The notes under the pieces are model-generated. The model was not told the origin of the DNA and ran no database searches. It worked only from the letters and a program-made list of their open reading frames with translations. Position numbers and translations under genes: made by a program. Positions 54,201-62,437 of a DNA stretch of 64,000 nt are shown piece after piece (within the stretch, counting starts at the first letter, position 1; each line of letters opens with the position of its first letter). The stretch comes from Dechloromonas sp. ZY10. GTDB taxonomy: Bacteria > Pseudomonadota > Gammaproteobacteria > Burkholderiales > Rhodocyclaceae. The DNA lies in the NCBI RefSeq assembly GCF_041378895.1, contig NZ_CP144212.1, forward strand, positions 895,001 to 959,000. Direction: 5' to 3'.

Positions 54201-56087
54201 GCGGGTGTCGATGCCGAACACGTTCTTGACCACGTGGTAGCCGGTTTCGTGGAAGAAACGCTGTAGCTCTTTGTAGGTAAAGAAGCGGATATGGGTAATG
54301 TCGAGCAGACCCAGGCGTTCGTAGCGGAAATAACCGTTGGCCAGGTCGTCCATCAGCGCCAGGTTGCGGACGTTGGGAATCGAGATGGCAATCTGGGCGG
54401 TGGGCGATAGCCACGGGCGCAGCGCTTCCATCACCTTCCACGGGTTGTACATGTGCTCAAGCACGTCGGCGAGGATGACCGCGTCGACGCTGCCGGGGAC
54501 CAGGCCGGCTGCGGCCAGGTCGGTTTCCTCAAACTTTCCGGTGAATACCCGGTCCAGCCGCTGGCTGGCGACGGCAGCGGCCGAACGGTTCAGTTCAAAG
54601 CCCCAGGCCGTGGCCTGCGGATATTTCTGCTTGAAGACAGCACCGGTGCCGCCGGCGGCACAGCCGATATCGAGCAGCATCTTCGGCGAGTTGGTAAAAA
54701 AGTCCACCAGATCGCCTCGTGCCCCGCCATGGTAGCCAGTGGCATCGATATCGGGCACGTCGAGGCAGTCCTGCCAGACGTAGCCTTGCTGTTCCGCCAC
54801 TTGCTGGCGGAACAGTTCGCTCATCAGTTCGGCAACCCGCAGGCTGGCCTTGCCATCGATACCGATGTTGTAACGCGGTGCAGCGGCATGCATCCGGTGA
54901 ATCTTGTCTGCACGCCAGAGCGGATCGGCAATCAGCTTGAGCAGGGTTTTTCCGAGTTCTTCTGCCGGTACTTCGACAATCCCGCTATCGCCATCAAAAC
55001 TCGGGCCCAGGCGCAAGCCCCAGTCGGTCATCAGGTTGATCGCCGGTGTGCCGCAGAGCAGTGCTTCGACCAGAATGTTCGAATCGACGCCGATCAGGAC
55101 GTCGGCCGCTAGTACCCAGGGTTCCGGCGCATCCTTGAGATAGAGGAAATTGTTACGGTCCACGCCCAGTTCGGCGCAAATTTCCTCATAGCGCTGGCGT
55201 CCGAATTCGTAGTTGCTTGGCCGATCCTTGATGATGGCGTTGATACTCAGCCCCTGCGCCTGCAAATCTCCGATGGTTTCGATGAACGCTTTGAGTGAAC
55301 GGCCAAAGACGTGTTCATCGGCAATGGCGCTGAGGTTGTGTGCCCAGGTTGGCGAGAAGACGACAATCGGCGCTTCCGGGTCCAGTCCGTAGGTAGTGTG
55401 CAGCCTGGCCTTTTCCTCGGTGCGGCGGGGGATGCGTTCTGCGTAGTCGTCCCAGGCCGGGTTGCCGGTGATGCGGATGCGGTCGCCGCCGATGCCGGCG
55501 TCGAGATAGCTTTCGACGCTGCGCTCGCCGTAGACCGCCAGCGTGTCGCAAATCAGTTGGTCGTGGACGGTATAGGGGCGTGCCAGCGCTACGCCGTGCA
55601 ATAAATGGATGCTGGGGATCTTGCGTAGCCGGCTCCAGTAGGCCGTGGTTTTCCCCAGTGCCAGCAAGTCCTCGCTCAGGATGGTCAGGCCGACCTGATA
55701 GGTTTCGGCCGCCTTGTCGAGCATCTGGATCAGAGAAATCTGGGCCGGAACGGTTTGCTCGGCGACTTGGGTGACTTCGTCCGCCAGAGCTTGCGGCTCG
55801 ATTTGCCAGCGGGCGGAAAAATCGCTCCAGCCCAGGGTTTGCTGGTGGTCGCTGATGGTCGTGGCGATGGCGCGCGCACGTTCCCGGCAGAGGTTGGCGT
55901 CGGCTTCTGTGAGCAAGTCGTCGATCAAGACCAGTTGCCCATTGCCCCGGGCAACGGCATCAACCAGTTCCTGCGAGGCCTGGAAGCGGGGGGTCAGGAT
56001 CGTGGTGCCCGGATTTCGGGCCAGAAATGGCTCAACGACTCGGGCAAAACGGGGCCAGAGCAGGCAAAGGATGGCGGGATTCTTCAT
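51294..56087 (-). CDS. Giant multidomain glycosyltransferase/methyltransferase, probable flagellin glycosylation
   Basis: The 1597-residue product joins at least five enzyme-like parts: a GT-B domain resembling CDP-glycerol/TagF-type transferases (about 140-430; IVVFSPTWAH, AADVLIGVDSNILVEALLCG); a class I SAM methyltransferase (about 455-640; LLDIGCAAGG, ILADVLEHMYNPW); a first GT2-like domain (about 728-925; LIYADEDQYS); a second GT2 (about 975-1200; VSIVLVSHNRAGTLARTLEA, IDAASDDPE); and a C-terminal GT4-like domain (about 1270-1597; VIPNTIDLSVW, LRLLEYGILGYPVIAS). It lies next to the flagellins and ends the pseudaminic-acid operon, so flagellin is the likely target. Acceptor and sugars are unknown. 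Confidence 0.85.
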   Translation of the reverse strand: MKNPAILCLLWPRFARVVEPFLARNPGTTILTPRFQASQELVDAVARGNGQLVLIDDLLTEADANLCRERARAIATTISDHQQTLGWSDFSARWQIEPQALADEVTQVAEQTVPAQISLIQMLDKAAETYQVGLTILSEDLLALGKTTAYWSRLRKIPSIHLLHGVALARPYTVHDQLICDTLAVYGERSVESYLDAGIGGDRIRITGNPAWDDYAERIPRRTEEKARLHTTYGLDPEAPIVVFSPTWAHNLSAIADEHVFGRSLKAFIETIGDLQAQGLSINAIIKDRPSNYEFGRQRYEEICAELGVDRNNFLYLKDAPEPWVLAADVLIGVDSNILVEALLCGTPAINLMTDWGLRLGPSFDGDSGIVEVPAEELGKTLLKLIADPLWRADKIHRMHAAAPRYNIGIDGKASLRVAELMSELFRQQVAEQQGYVWQDCLDVPDIDATGYHGGARGDLVDFFTNSPKMLLDIGCAAGGTGAVFKQKYPQATAWGFELNRSAAAVASQRLDRVFTGKFEETDLAAAGLVPGSVDAVILADVLEHMYNPWKVMEALRPWLSPTAQIAISIPNVRNLALMDDLANGYFRYERLGLLDITHIRFFTYKELQRFFHETGYHVVKNVFGIDTRLSELFQRYKDRCPCDIDTGKMVIKNVSQDELMEMCSLQFFMLVEPGREQLVGYEQAGQFQQAPEHVYANFLNSHLITRPEAEMFERRLTEWETRLGHPPRVLVTVYIHAEWLGLLTPTINSLAQQYYDHVEVCIVSSAPMPAELQAGGRIAWHQSGDAPHAALNQVIAERECDWVLMLNGGDQIAPHSLLLLLEAAYSSPQARLIYADEDQYSTQSGSYERPFFKPDFDADYLRSLPWMGDCFLIARETFLALGGYAPEFAGMAEYQFQLRLLEHGGAEAFAHVQDVLFHRIGERSTALQPTEQLVALGQQALDQHLARQAATARSRAGTLPGTYAVDYPVPEQASVSIVLVSHNRAGTLARTLEALLEQTRSLPHGLSCEIVVIDAASDDPETLARLQAMDGSDNDRLRVFPADTIEHGYTRLLNLGAGQARGDFLLFLAADCVPLSPDWLPRLLAQAARPGIGCVGGRLIDKQGQIVSAGRVLGLLGDAASPWQGQKFDQPGYFGRLHCTQQRQALSLECLLLRRDDFLAAGGFDEGFRYLFADVDLCLRLRSHGLTHLWTPDVTLLHEKLDLLMLSDIPDDEKQGVYEVDRDCLYDRWLDQLSADPSYNRNLSLYDPDGVIEVRSELTKLKLTWRPLPRMLAIPMDNAGCGNYRIVQPFNAALQEKRLDGWCRFGTFHPLEVARMAPDVLYVQRHVLAQYQHALANYRRHFPQTKIIFELDDLMWAVPEKSIHRKDLPNNLKERAAQSLALCDRLIVTTEPLAEMMRDFAPDIRVIPNTIDLSVWGKLRAQRLNTPKPRVGWAGGSSHTGDLEILLPVIEALKDEVDWVFFGMHPAGAREMIAEYHGGVTFVEYAPKLATLNLDLALAPLEDNLFNECKSNLRLLEYGILGYPVIASDLTPYRCDLPVTLVENRSEAWISAIREAIADRGRLAQAGDKLRAAILRDWTLESQAEAWHDAWFNFAN

Positions 56088-57343
56088 GTGCGGTTACCGG
56101 AGAAAACGCCGAAATGGCGGGTCAGCAGGGCTTCCATCAAGTGGTATTCGAGGCCGGGAGCGAGCGGTACGCCGTTGTGGGTGAGCGACTCTCCTGCTAC
56201 CGAAGCCGTGCTCCAGGTGCGGATCATGCCCAGCGTGGCATCGTCGATTTGTTCTTGCAGCAGCCAGTCATCGAACAAATCGACAAAGGCCGGAGGCAAC
56301 AAATCCCGCCAGTTGAGTTGCGGAAAACTGCGGCACAACTCGGTCAGCAGCAAGTGCAGCAATTGGCGGTTGCGCGGCCAGGCCAGATGACGGCAGAGCG
56401 CCTGTTGCCAACCCGGGTCGAGCAAGTGTGGCAGGGCGGCTTCCGGCTGGCTGCCGCAGGCAGCTATTCGCTCGTTGAACTGAGCGTATTGTTCCAGCCA
56501 CGCGGTGTTTTCAGCGGCCGCATCGGTATTTTCGAGGAGGGCGAAAAAGCGGCAGGTGCTGCGACTGGTCAGGAAAGCAGGGAAGGATTCTTCCAGAAAG
56601 ACCGCGAAGTCGAGCAGGCGGTTGTCGTGGCCAAGCCATGAAAGCAAGCGTTTCCAGGCGAAGCGATCCTCCAGCGGCTTGATCCAGCGGTTGTAGGCCG
56701 GGGGGCCGAAAAAACCGCCAACCGGGATGATGGCGAGGATCCGCAAGCCGTTTTGGCTGCACCAGGTCACCAGGTCTTTGACCCGCATATGCGACATATA
56801 GGCGCCGTGTGCACCATCGTTGAGGCCGGCTTCGGCAATCTCTCGGGCCTGTTCGGCCGGCAGGGCCGCTTCCAGATGATCGAGCGAATGAATGTCGAAC
56901 AACATCCGGCCGCCGGGGCGGACGACCCGCTTCCATTCCTGCAGCACCGGCTGCCAGTGCGGGAAGTGCACCATCACGTTGAGCGAAATCAGGGTATCGA
57001 AGGCTGCATCGGCGACCGGCAGTTCGCGAACGTCGCCCTGGCGCAGTTCGATCGGGGTTTCGGCGGCTTGGCGCCGGGTTTCGTCGAGCATGGCCTGCGA
57101 ACTGTCGATGCCGGTTACCCGGTAGCCACGCCGCGCCAGCGGCAGCGAGCCCCGGCCGGTGCCGATGCCGACGTCGAGGATGTCCTGGCCGACCACACAG
57201 CGGTCCACGATGTGGCGTTCGACGCGGTTTTTCAGCGGATTGGTGCCGCTGCTGTCGGTCATCCGCATGGCGTACCAGGCGACCATGTCGGGGTTGGTCC
57301 AGGCCTGGGTCTTCCAGGCAATCAGCGAATTTTGATCAGTCAT
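56084..57343 (-). CDS. SAM-dependent methyltransferase with C-terminal extension
   Basis: The 419-residue product has an N-terminal class I methyltransferase fold (about 30-200) with SAM motif DVGIGTGRGSLPLA (57-70), YRVTGIDSSQAMLDETRR and ELRQGDVRELPVADAAFDTL. The C-terminal 200 residues have no recognised domain. It overlaps the giant glycosyltransferase by 4 bp. It probably O- or N-methylates a glycan or flagellin residue, but this is inference from context. Confidence 0.82.
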   Translation of the reverse strand: MTDQNSLIAWKTQAWTNPDMVAWYAMRMTDSSGTNPLKNRVERHIVDRCVVGQDILDVGIGTGRGSLPLARRGYRVTGIDSSQAMLDETRRQAAETPIELRQGDVRELPVADAAFDTLISLNVMVHFPHWQPVLQEWKRVVRPGGRMLFDIHSLDHLEAALPAEQAREIAEAGLNDGAHGAYMSHMRVKDLVTWCSQNGLRILAIIPVGGFFGPPAYNRWIKPLEDRFAWKRLLSWLGHDNRLLDFAVFLEESFPAFLTSRSTCRFFALLENTDAAAENTAWLEQYAQFNERIAACGSQPEAALPHLLDPGWQQALCRHLAWPRNRQLLHLLLTELCRSFPQLNWRDLLPPAFVDLFDDWLLQEQIDDATLGMIRTWSTASVAGESLTHNGVPLAPGLEYHLMEALLTRHFGVFSGNRT

Positions 57344-57911
57344 GACGGGCCTTTTCGGCTGGAGCAGTCTGGTTCTCGAAATCGTTCCGGGTCATCCCGA
57401 ATTCGACGATGTCTTGGTAGTGGCCGGCGACGAAGGCAGCCTCGCGGCGGCGTCCTTCTTCCCGCATCCCGAGCGCCAGGGCCAGGCGCTGCATGGCGGT
57501 GTTGCCGGCAAAGGTGCCGCATTCGATGCGGTGCAGGTTGAGGCGGAGAAAGCCGTGGCGGCAGAGCAGGCGCCCGGCTTCAAGGCCGTAGCCCTGGCCC
57601 CGGCAAGCGGCGTCGCCGAGCAGGATGGCAAATTCGGCGCGGCGGTAAATCGGGTGGATCGCCTGCAGTGCAATATTGCCGATATGGCGACCATCGAGCA
57701 GTTCGATGGCAAGAATCAGCGCGTCCTGGCGGCCGTGGCTGGCAGCGATATAGCGCCGGGCCTCCTCGCGGCTGTAGGGAAATACGCCGTGGGCATTGCC
57801 GCTGTTGGTCGCCTGGTCGTTGAGCCAGGCCGGGTAGTCGCCGTCGCCATCGGCCTCGCTCAACGGGCGCAGGCGCAGGCGTTCGCCCTGAAGCAGGGTC
57901 AGCGGCTTCAT
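57336..57911 (-). CDS. GNAT-family N-acetyltransferase
   Basis: I start at the ATG at 57911, which overlaps the aminotransferase stop in an ATGA junction; longer readings run through the neighbouring gene. The 191-residue product is a RimJ-like GNAT (GERLRLRPLSEADGDGDYPA; WLND) with acetyl-CoA loop RGQGYG (104-109) and EFAILLGDAACRGQGYGLE. It may be the PseH-type enzyme that acetylates the 4-amino group of the pseudaminic-acid precursor, or may acylate another sugar made with the adjacent aminotransferase. Confidence 0.82.
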   Translation of the reverse strand: MKPLTLLQGERLRLRPLSEADGDGDYPAWLNDQATNSGNAHGVFPYSREEARRYIAASHGRQDALILAIELLDGRHIGNIALQAIHPIYRRAEFAILLGDAACRGQGYGLEAGRLLCRHGFLRLNLHRIECGTFAGNTAMQRLALALGMREEGRRREAAFVAGHYQDIVEFGMTRNDFENQTAPAEKARHD

Positions 57912-59191
57912 GCAGCGACGCTCCGCAGGGCATCCAGGTGGCGGTCGATCTTGTGGAAGGCGGCAATCACCTGGTCGAGTTCGGCTTGGCCCAGGTCGGC
58001 GTGGATCAGCGGCGAGTACAGCAGTTCGTCGAAGTGCATCCGTTCGGTGACCGGGCACAGTCCACGGGCGTAGCTGACCTCGGGGCGCAGCGAGAACGGG
58101 AAGTGCTCGTTGCCGTAGGCGATTTTCTGCTGGTAGAGCGGCTGCAGGTAAAGCGGTTCGACGTAGCCGGCAGCGATCTCGACACCCTCCGCGCGCAGTG
58201 CGGCGAGATAGGTGGCGCGCGCGACGCCGGTAACGGCGGCCGAGTACTTGAGCGGGTAAACATACCAGCCATGGGTGCAGCCGGGTGCAACTTGCGGCAG
58301 GCTCAGACCGCGCAATCCCTGCAGGCCGCGATTCAGATAGGCGGCATTTTCCTGCCGCCGGGCCACCAGTTGCGGCAATTTTTTCAGCTGCTCGCGGGCA
58401 ATCGCGGCTTCGATTTCGGTCATCCGGTAGTTGAACCCGACCAGATTGGTCAGCTCGCCTTGATACCCCATGTTCTTGACCACCGCTTCGCCATGGTTGC
58501 GGATCAGTTGCAGGCGTTTGGCCAGTGCCGGGTCGTCGGTGACCACGAGTCCACCTTCGCCGCAGTGGATGGTCTTGTGGTAATTGAGGCTATACACCCC
58601 CATATGCGCCAGCGTACCGGCGGCTTTGCCGTGATAGAGCGCGCCGGGCGCCTGGGCGCAGTCTTCGATCACGGTCAACCCGTGTTCGTGGGCCAATTCC
58701 ATGATCGGGGCGAAATCGGCCGGGTGGCCGAAGATATCGACCACGATCACGGCCTTGGTCCGTGCGCTGAGCTTCGCCCGGATCGTCTCGGCGGTCAGGC
58801 AGTAGGTTTCGGGGTCGATGTCGGCAAACACCGGCACCGCGCCATAGACCAGCGCCGCAGCGGCCGAGGCCGACATGGTGTAGGGCGAGACGATGACCTC
58901 ATCGCCCGGACCGACGCCGGCTGCGCCAACAGCGGCGTAGAGGCCGGAAGTCGCCGAATTGACCGACACCGCGTGGGCGACGGAAAAATGCTGGCACCAG
59001 TCGGCTTCCAGTTCGCGCACGCGCGGGCCGCCGAAGAAGTCGGGCGACCAGGCGCCGAGGAATTGCGACAGGACACCGCTGTCGAGCACTTCCATCACCG
59101 CCTGTTTTTCCTCGGCGCCGATGGTGCGATAGACGGGAAACGGGGTGCTGCGTACCGGCGTGCCGCCGAGCAGGGCGGGGAGGTCGTTCAT
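57908..59191 (-). CDS. DegT/DnrJ/EryC1 family PLP-dependent sugar aminotransferase
   Basis: The 427-residue product has the family features: VNSATSGLYAAVGAAGVGPG, GDEVIVSPYTMSASAAAALV, IEDCAQAPGALYHGK and the PLP lysine Lys206 in YSLNYHKTIHCGEGG. It would transaminate a keto sugar nucleotide. PseC of the pseudaminic pathway belongs to the same family, but the N-terminus (LLGGTPVRSTPFPVYRTIG) is more like general NDP-sugar aminotransferases, so I leave the substrate open. It is paired with the GNAT gene downstream. Confidence 0.88.
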   Translation of the reverse strand: MNDLPALLGGTPVRSTPFPVYRTIGAEEKQAVMEVLDSGVLSQFLGAWSPDFFGGPRVRELEADWCQHFSVAHAVSVNSATSGLYAAVGAAGVGPGDEVIVSPYTMSASAAAALVYGAVPVFADIDPETYCLTAETIRAKLSARTKAVIVVDIFGHPADFAPIMELAHEHGLTVIEDCAQAPGALYHGKAAGTLAHMGVYSLNYHKTIHCGEGGLVVTDDPALAKRLQLIRNHGEAVVKNMGYQGELTNLVGFNYRMTEIEAAIAREQLKKLPQLVARRQENAAYLNRGLQGLRGLSLPQVAPGCTHGWYVYPLKYSAAVTGVARATYLAALRAEGVEIAAGYVEPLYLQPLYQQKIAYGNEHFPFSLRPEVSYARGLCPVTERMHFDELLYSPLIHADLGQAELDQVIAAFHKIDRHLDALRSVAA

Positions 59192-59238
59192 GCGTCGTGA
59201 TTCCTGTGCAATAGCGGATTGATCCGCATTTTAAGCAA

Positions 59239-60363
59239 TTAGCGTTCCATCATGGCAGAGATCAGCGCTTGCAGCTTTGCTGTCGCACCGGGGGGCGGGC
59301 AGGCGCGCCGCGCACCGGCACGCAGTTGCTGTCGTGCTGTCGCATCCAGCATGTAACGGCGAATTTCGGGAATAACCTTAGTCATTTCGTAAATGGCGGT
59401 GCTGGCGCCGCACTGGTTGCTCGGCAGCGGATCGTATTGCGCGGCCGGTTCGGGATGTTGCCCGGGTTGCAGGCTGATTACCGGGCAGCCAAGGCAGCAG
59501 GCTTCCAGCAGCAGCATCGAGTGGATGCCGAGCACCAGGTCGGCGGCCTGGACCAACTGGCGCGAAGGGAGCGTGTGATTGACCGCGACCGCCGCAGTGC
59601 TGGCGGTGCCGGGGCGGCACCAGCGGTCGTACTTGTCGCTGGCTTCGCGCGGATGCGGGCGGATCAGCAGCGTTGGCGGCGCGGCATCGGTGGGCGCGTC
59701 GAGGGCAGCGATCACCTGCTGCAAAATTGTCTGCTCGTCCGGCGGGGCAAGCGATTGGCCGAGCAGGGCGCGCAGTTCCGATAGCGGCTGGGACACGAAG
59801 ACCAGCAATTGGCATTGCGGGGCGATGCCCAGCGTTTGCCGCAGCCGGGTGCGCTGCTCAGCGTCAAGCTGTTCCGCCGACAAGGCGTCGAAACCGGGGT
59901 GGCCGACGATGCAGAGCCGTTCGGGCGGGCAGCCGGCGGTGCGCATGCCGCTGGCGGCCAGTTCGTCCATCACTGCGATCCGCTCGGGCCAGAACGGCTT
60001 TTTGGCGATTTCGAAGCGTTGACCGTAGTTGGACCAGTAATCGAGTACTGCCAGTGTCGGGCAGGCGACGGCGTGGGCCGCTTGCCAGTAGCGGCGTTCG
60101 AGATTGAGCTCGTTGCATGAGGTGGCGCTCAGCAACAGCCCGGCCGCGCGGCAGGCCCGGTCGATCGCCGCCGGGTCGGCAGGGGCCGCTTCCGGCTGCA
60201 ATCCCTGGCTTTGCCACAGCGCGAGCGCCGGGCCGTAGGCGAGCAGGCGGAGCGGCTGGCCGCTGTCGCGCAGGGCGGTGAGCAGTGGACTGAGCGCCGC
60301 CGCACCGCCGGCATCGCCGGCCAGACAGAGAATGCTGGCAGCGACGTCCGGCCGGCTCAGCAT
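59239..60363 (-). CDS. GT-B-fold protein of the glycosylation operon, family uncertain
   Basis: The 374-residue product, started at 60363, has a nucleotide-sugar GT-B look: LAGDAGGAAALSPLLTALRD near the N-terminus, RLCIVGHPGFDALSAE, LLIRPHPREASDKYDRW and LVQAADLVLGIHSMLLLEACC followed by LGCPVISLQPGQ. These resemble UDP-GlcNAc 2-epimerase or CDP-glycerol transferase-like proteins. The frame continues upstream into the next gene but that part is Arg-rich and not credible. It could be a glycosyltransferase for the nonulosonic acid; this is inference. Confidence 0.75.
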   Translation of the reverse strand: MLSRPDVAASILCLAGDAGGAAALSPLLTALRDSGQPLRLLAYGPALALWQSQGLQPEAAPADPAAIDRACRAAGLLLSATSCNELNLERRYWQAAHAVACPTLAVLDYWSNYGQRFEIAKKPFWPERIAVMDELAASGMRTAGCPPERLCIVGHPGFDALSAEQLDAEQRTRLRQTLGIAPQCQLLVFVSQPLSELRALLGQSLAPPDEQTILQQVIAALDAPTDAAPPTLLIRPHPREASDKYDRWCRPGTASTAAVAVNHTLPSRQLVQAADLVLGIHSMLLLEACCLGCPVISLQPGQHPEPAAQYDPLPSNQCGASTAIYEMTKVIPEIRRYMLDATARQQLRAGARRACPPPGATAKLQALISAMMER

Positions 60364-61379
60364 GTCACCGGGCAGCCGCCGGCCAGCGAGCGACAGGCAG
60401 CGTCGGCGAGGCGCAGAGCGGCCAGCGCATCGGCGCCACTGCAGGCCGGGGGGCGGCCGCAGCGGATTGCTGCCAGCAGGTCGGCGACGGCATGCAGCAA
60501 GGCATTGCTCATCAGGCTGTCTTCCGGCGTGCCGTCGGCGAGGGTGCGATAGCCGGCGTAGAGCGGGCTGTCGATCACCGGCTGCCAGCAGGCGCGGTGT
60601 CCCGACTGGTCGATGCGCAGGCGGCCGGCGTCGCCGTTGAGGGTGATCTCGAACAGACTGTAGGCGCTGTGGTCGGCGGCTTGCAGCTGGGCGACCAGGC
60701 CGCTGGCGAAGCGCAGCATCAGGTGCGGGCTGGGGTCGTCGCCAAAGGCTTCGCCGCCGGGATAGGCGATGACTTCCGCCGGACCGTCGGCGGCAGCGCC
60801 AAGCAACAGCCGCAGCCAGTCGAACCAGTGCGTGCCGTTGTGGCGGATGCCTTTGCTGTAGCAGCCACTGACGCTGTGAATCCGGCCCAGTGCGCCGCTG
60901 GCCAGGCGTTGCGCCAGGGCTTGCTGGCTGGGCGCGTAGCGGCGCGAGTAATTGACGGCGAGGACAACGCCGTGTTGCGCTGCGCTGGCGACCAGTTCGC
61001 TCGCCGCCGCCAGCGCCAGCGCCAGCGGCTTTTCGGCCAGTACACCGCGCAGGCCGGGCGTGGGCAGGATGTCGGCGAGGATCGCCGCGTGCGTTTCGTC
61101 CGGTGTGCACAGGCTCACCACCTCGGGTTGTACCGCCCCCAGCAGGCTGCGGTAATCGCTGAAGGCAGGAACCCCGAGGCGGGCGCTGGCAGCGGCAGCG
61201 ACCTCGGGGCGGCTATCGCAGACGCCGACCAGTTCGCTGTCCGGGCAGGCCTGGTAGGCGGCAGCGTGCGAGGCCGCCTGCAGTGCCGGGTGGTCGTCGG
61301 GGTGGCCGATGGCAATGCGGCCGCAGCCGATCAGTGCGGCGCGCAGGGGGCGAGAGGCGGAGTGTGCGGCGAGGTTCAT
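60357..61379 (-). CDS. Gfo/Idh/MocA family NAD(P)-dependent oxidoreductase
   Basis: The 340-residue product, started at 61379, has an N-terminal Rossmann fold with RAALIGCGRIAIGHPDD and the family core VVSLCTPDETHAAILADIL, EKPLALALAAASELV and VNYSRRYAP. The C-terminal alpha/beta domain is present (YSKGIRHNGTHWFDWLRLLL). It overlaps the GT-B gene by 7 bp and follows pseI by 2 bp. Such enzymes oxidise or epimerise sugar nucleotides; no such step is in the standard pseudaminic pathway. Confidence 0.85.
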   Translation of the reverse strand: MNLAAHSASRPLRAALIGCGRIAIGHPDDHPALQAASHAAAYQACPDSELVGVCDSRPEVAAAASARLGVPAFSDYRSLLGAVQPEVVSLCTPDETHAAILADILPTPGLRGVLAEKPLALALAAASELVASAAQHGVVLAVNYSRRYAPSQQALAQRLASGALGRIHSVSGCYSKGIRHNGTHWFDWLRLLLGAAADGPAEVIAYPGGEAFGDDPSPHLMLRFASGLVAQLQAADHSAYSLFEITLNGDAGRLRIDQSGHRACWQPVIDSPLYAGYRTLADGTPEDSLMSNALLHAVADLLAAIRCGRPPACSGADALAALRLADAACRSLAGGCPVTC

Positions 61380-61381
61380 GC

Positions 61382-62437
61382 TCAGTCGGCAAGCAATTCC
61401 GGTTTTACCGGCGTACAGGCGTGGACCGTGGCAATCACCCGTTTGCCGATGATCGCATCGTAATGTTTGGGCGCCATGCCATAACCGGGGCGGACGCTGC
61501 GGATGCAGTCGGCGGTGATCACCTCGCCGGCCTGCAGGTCGCGGACGAAGTAGAGCGAACGGCGGAATTTGACATTGCCTTGTTCGCTCGATTTGCGCGC
61601 GTAGTTGACCTGACCGAGCGCCTCCCAGGCGGTCCGTGTGCCCCGGCAAAGTTCGGCCAGCCCGGCGGGTTCGAGCGAAAAACTGTCGTCGGGGCCGCCG
61701 CCGTTGCGGTCTAGGGTGAAATGTTTTTCGACGATGCAGGCACCGAGCGCAATGCTGGCGATCGCCGTGGTGTTGTCGAGGGTGTGGTCGGAGAGCCCGA
61801 CCAGGGTGCCGAAGCGCTGCTGCATGTCGAGCAGGGTGCGCAGGTTGTAGTCGGCGGCCGGTGCCGGATAGCCGCTGACGCAATGGAGTACGGCGAGTTC
61901 GCGGCAACCGCCGCTGCGGGCGGCGTCGACCGCTTCGCCGATTTCCTCGGCATCGGCCATCCCGGTCGAAATGATCATCGGCTTGCCGGTCGCCGCTGCG
62001 TAGCGGATCAGCGGCAGGTCGACGGCTTCGAACGAGGCGATCTTGTAGGCCGGCGCATTCAGGTCTTCGAGCAGGTCGACGGCCGTGGTGTCGAACGGTG
62101 TACTGAAGATGGTGATGCCGACCTTGCGGGCGTGCTCGAACAGCGGTCGGTGCCATTCCCAAGGGGTGTGCGCCCACTCGTACAGTTGATAAAGGGTACG
62201 TCCGCCCCACAGGCCGTCGGTCAGCTGGAAGTCCGGCAGGTCCGAGTCCAGGGTGATGGTATCGGGGCGGTAGGTTTGCAGCTTGAGCGCATCGGCGCCG
62301 GCTTTTTTCGCTTCTTCGATGATGCGCAGGGCGGTATCCAGATTGCCGTTGTGATTGGCCGACATTTCGGCGATCACGTAGGGCGGGGTGGTGGCGCCAA
62401 TGATGCGGCCGTCAATCTTGAGTGTCTGCGGAGTCAT
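61382..62437 (-). CDS. pseI: Pseudaminic acid synthase (NeuB family)
   Basis: Condenses 2,4-diacetamido-2,4,6-trideoxy-L-altrose with phosphoenolpyruvate to pseudaminic acid. The 351-residue product has YVIAEMSANHNGNLDTALRI, ADALKLQTYRPDTITLDSD, GLWGGRTLYQLYEWAHTPWE, FSTPFDTTAVDLLEDLNAPA and VEKHFTLDRN, with a C-terminal SAF domain (about 285-347). The GLW...LYxLYExAxTPxEWH pattern is that of PseI rather than NeuB of sialic acid. It pairs with pseG. The start overlaps the formyltransferase by 26 bp. Confidence 0.88.
   Translation of the reverse strand: MTPQTLKIDGRIIGATTPPYVIAEMSANHNGNLDTALRIIEEAKKAGADALKLQTYRPDTITLDSDLPDFQLTDGLWGGRTLYQLYEWAHTPWEWHRPLFEHARKVGITIFSTPFDTTAVDLLEDLNAPAYKIASFEAVDLPLIRYAAATGKPMIISTGMADAEEIGEAVDAARSGGCRELAVLHCVSGYPAPAADYNLRTLLDMQQRFGTLVGLSDHTLDNTTAIASIALGACIVEKHFTLDRNGGGPDDSFSLEPAGLAELCRGTRTAWEALGQVNYARKSSEQGNVKFRRSLYFVRDLQAGEVITADCIRSVRPGYGMAPKHYDAIIGKRVIATVHACTPVKPELLAD

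Noticed and set aside
57938..59200. Long open frame (420 codons) on the forward strand opposite the aminotransferase gene
   Set aside because: Antisense reading of a GC-rich gene. No family motifs or ribosome-binding site, whereas the reverse strand has a complete PLP enzyme with its lysine. Similar antisense frames opposite the oxidoreductase (60492-61463) and opposite the pseI/formyltransferase/pseG region (62388-63416) were rejected for the same reason.
60364..61110. Upstream extension of the GT-B gene to 623 codons
   Set aside because: The extra part is Arg/Pro-rich and lies entirely within the oxidoreductase gene in another frame; the ATG at 60363 fits the gene junction. The same logic removed the upstream extensions of the oxidoreductase (to 62210) and of the GNAT gene (to 58058).
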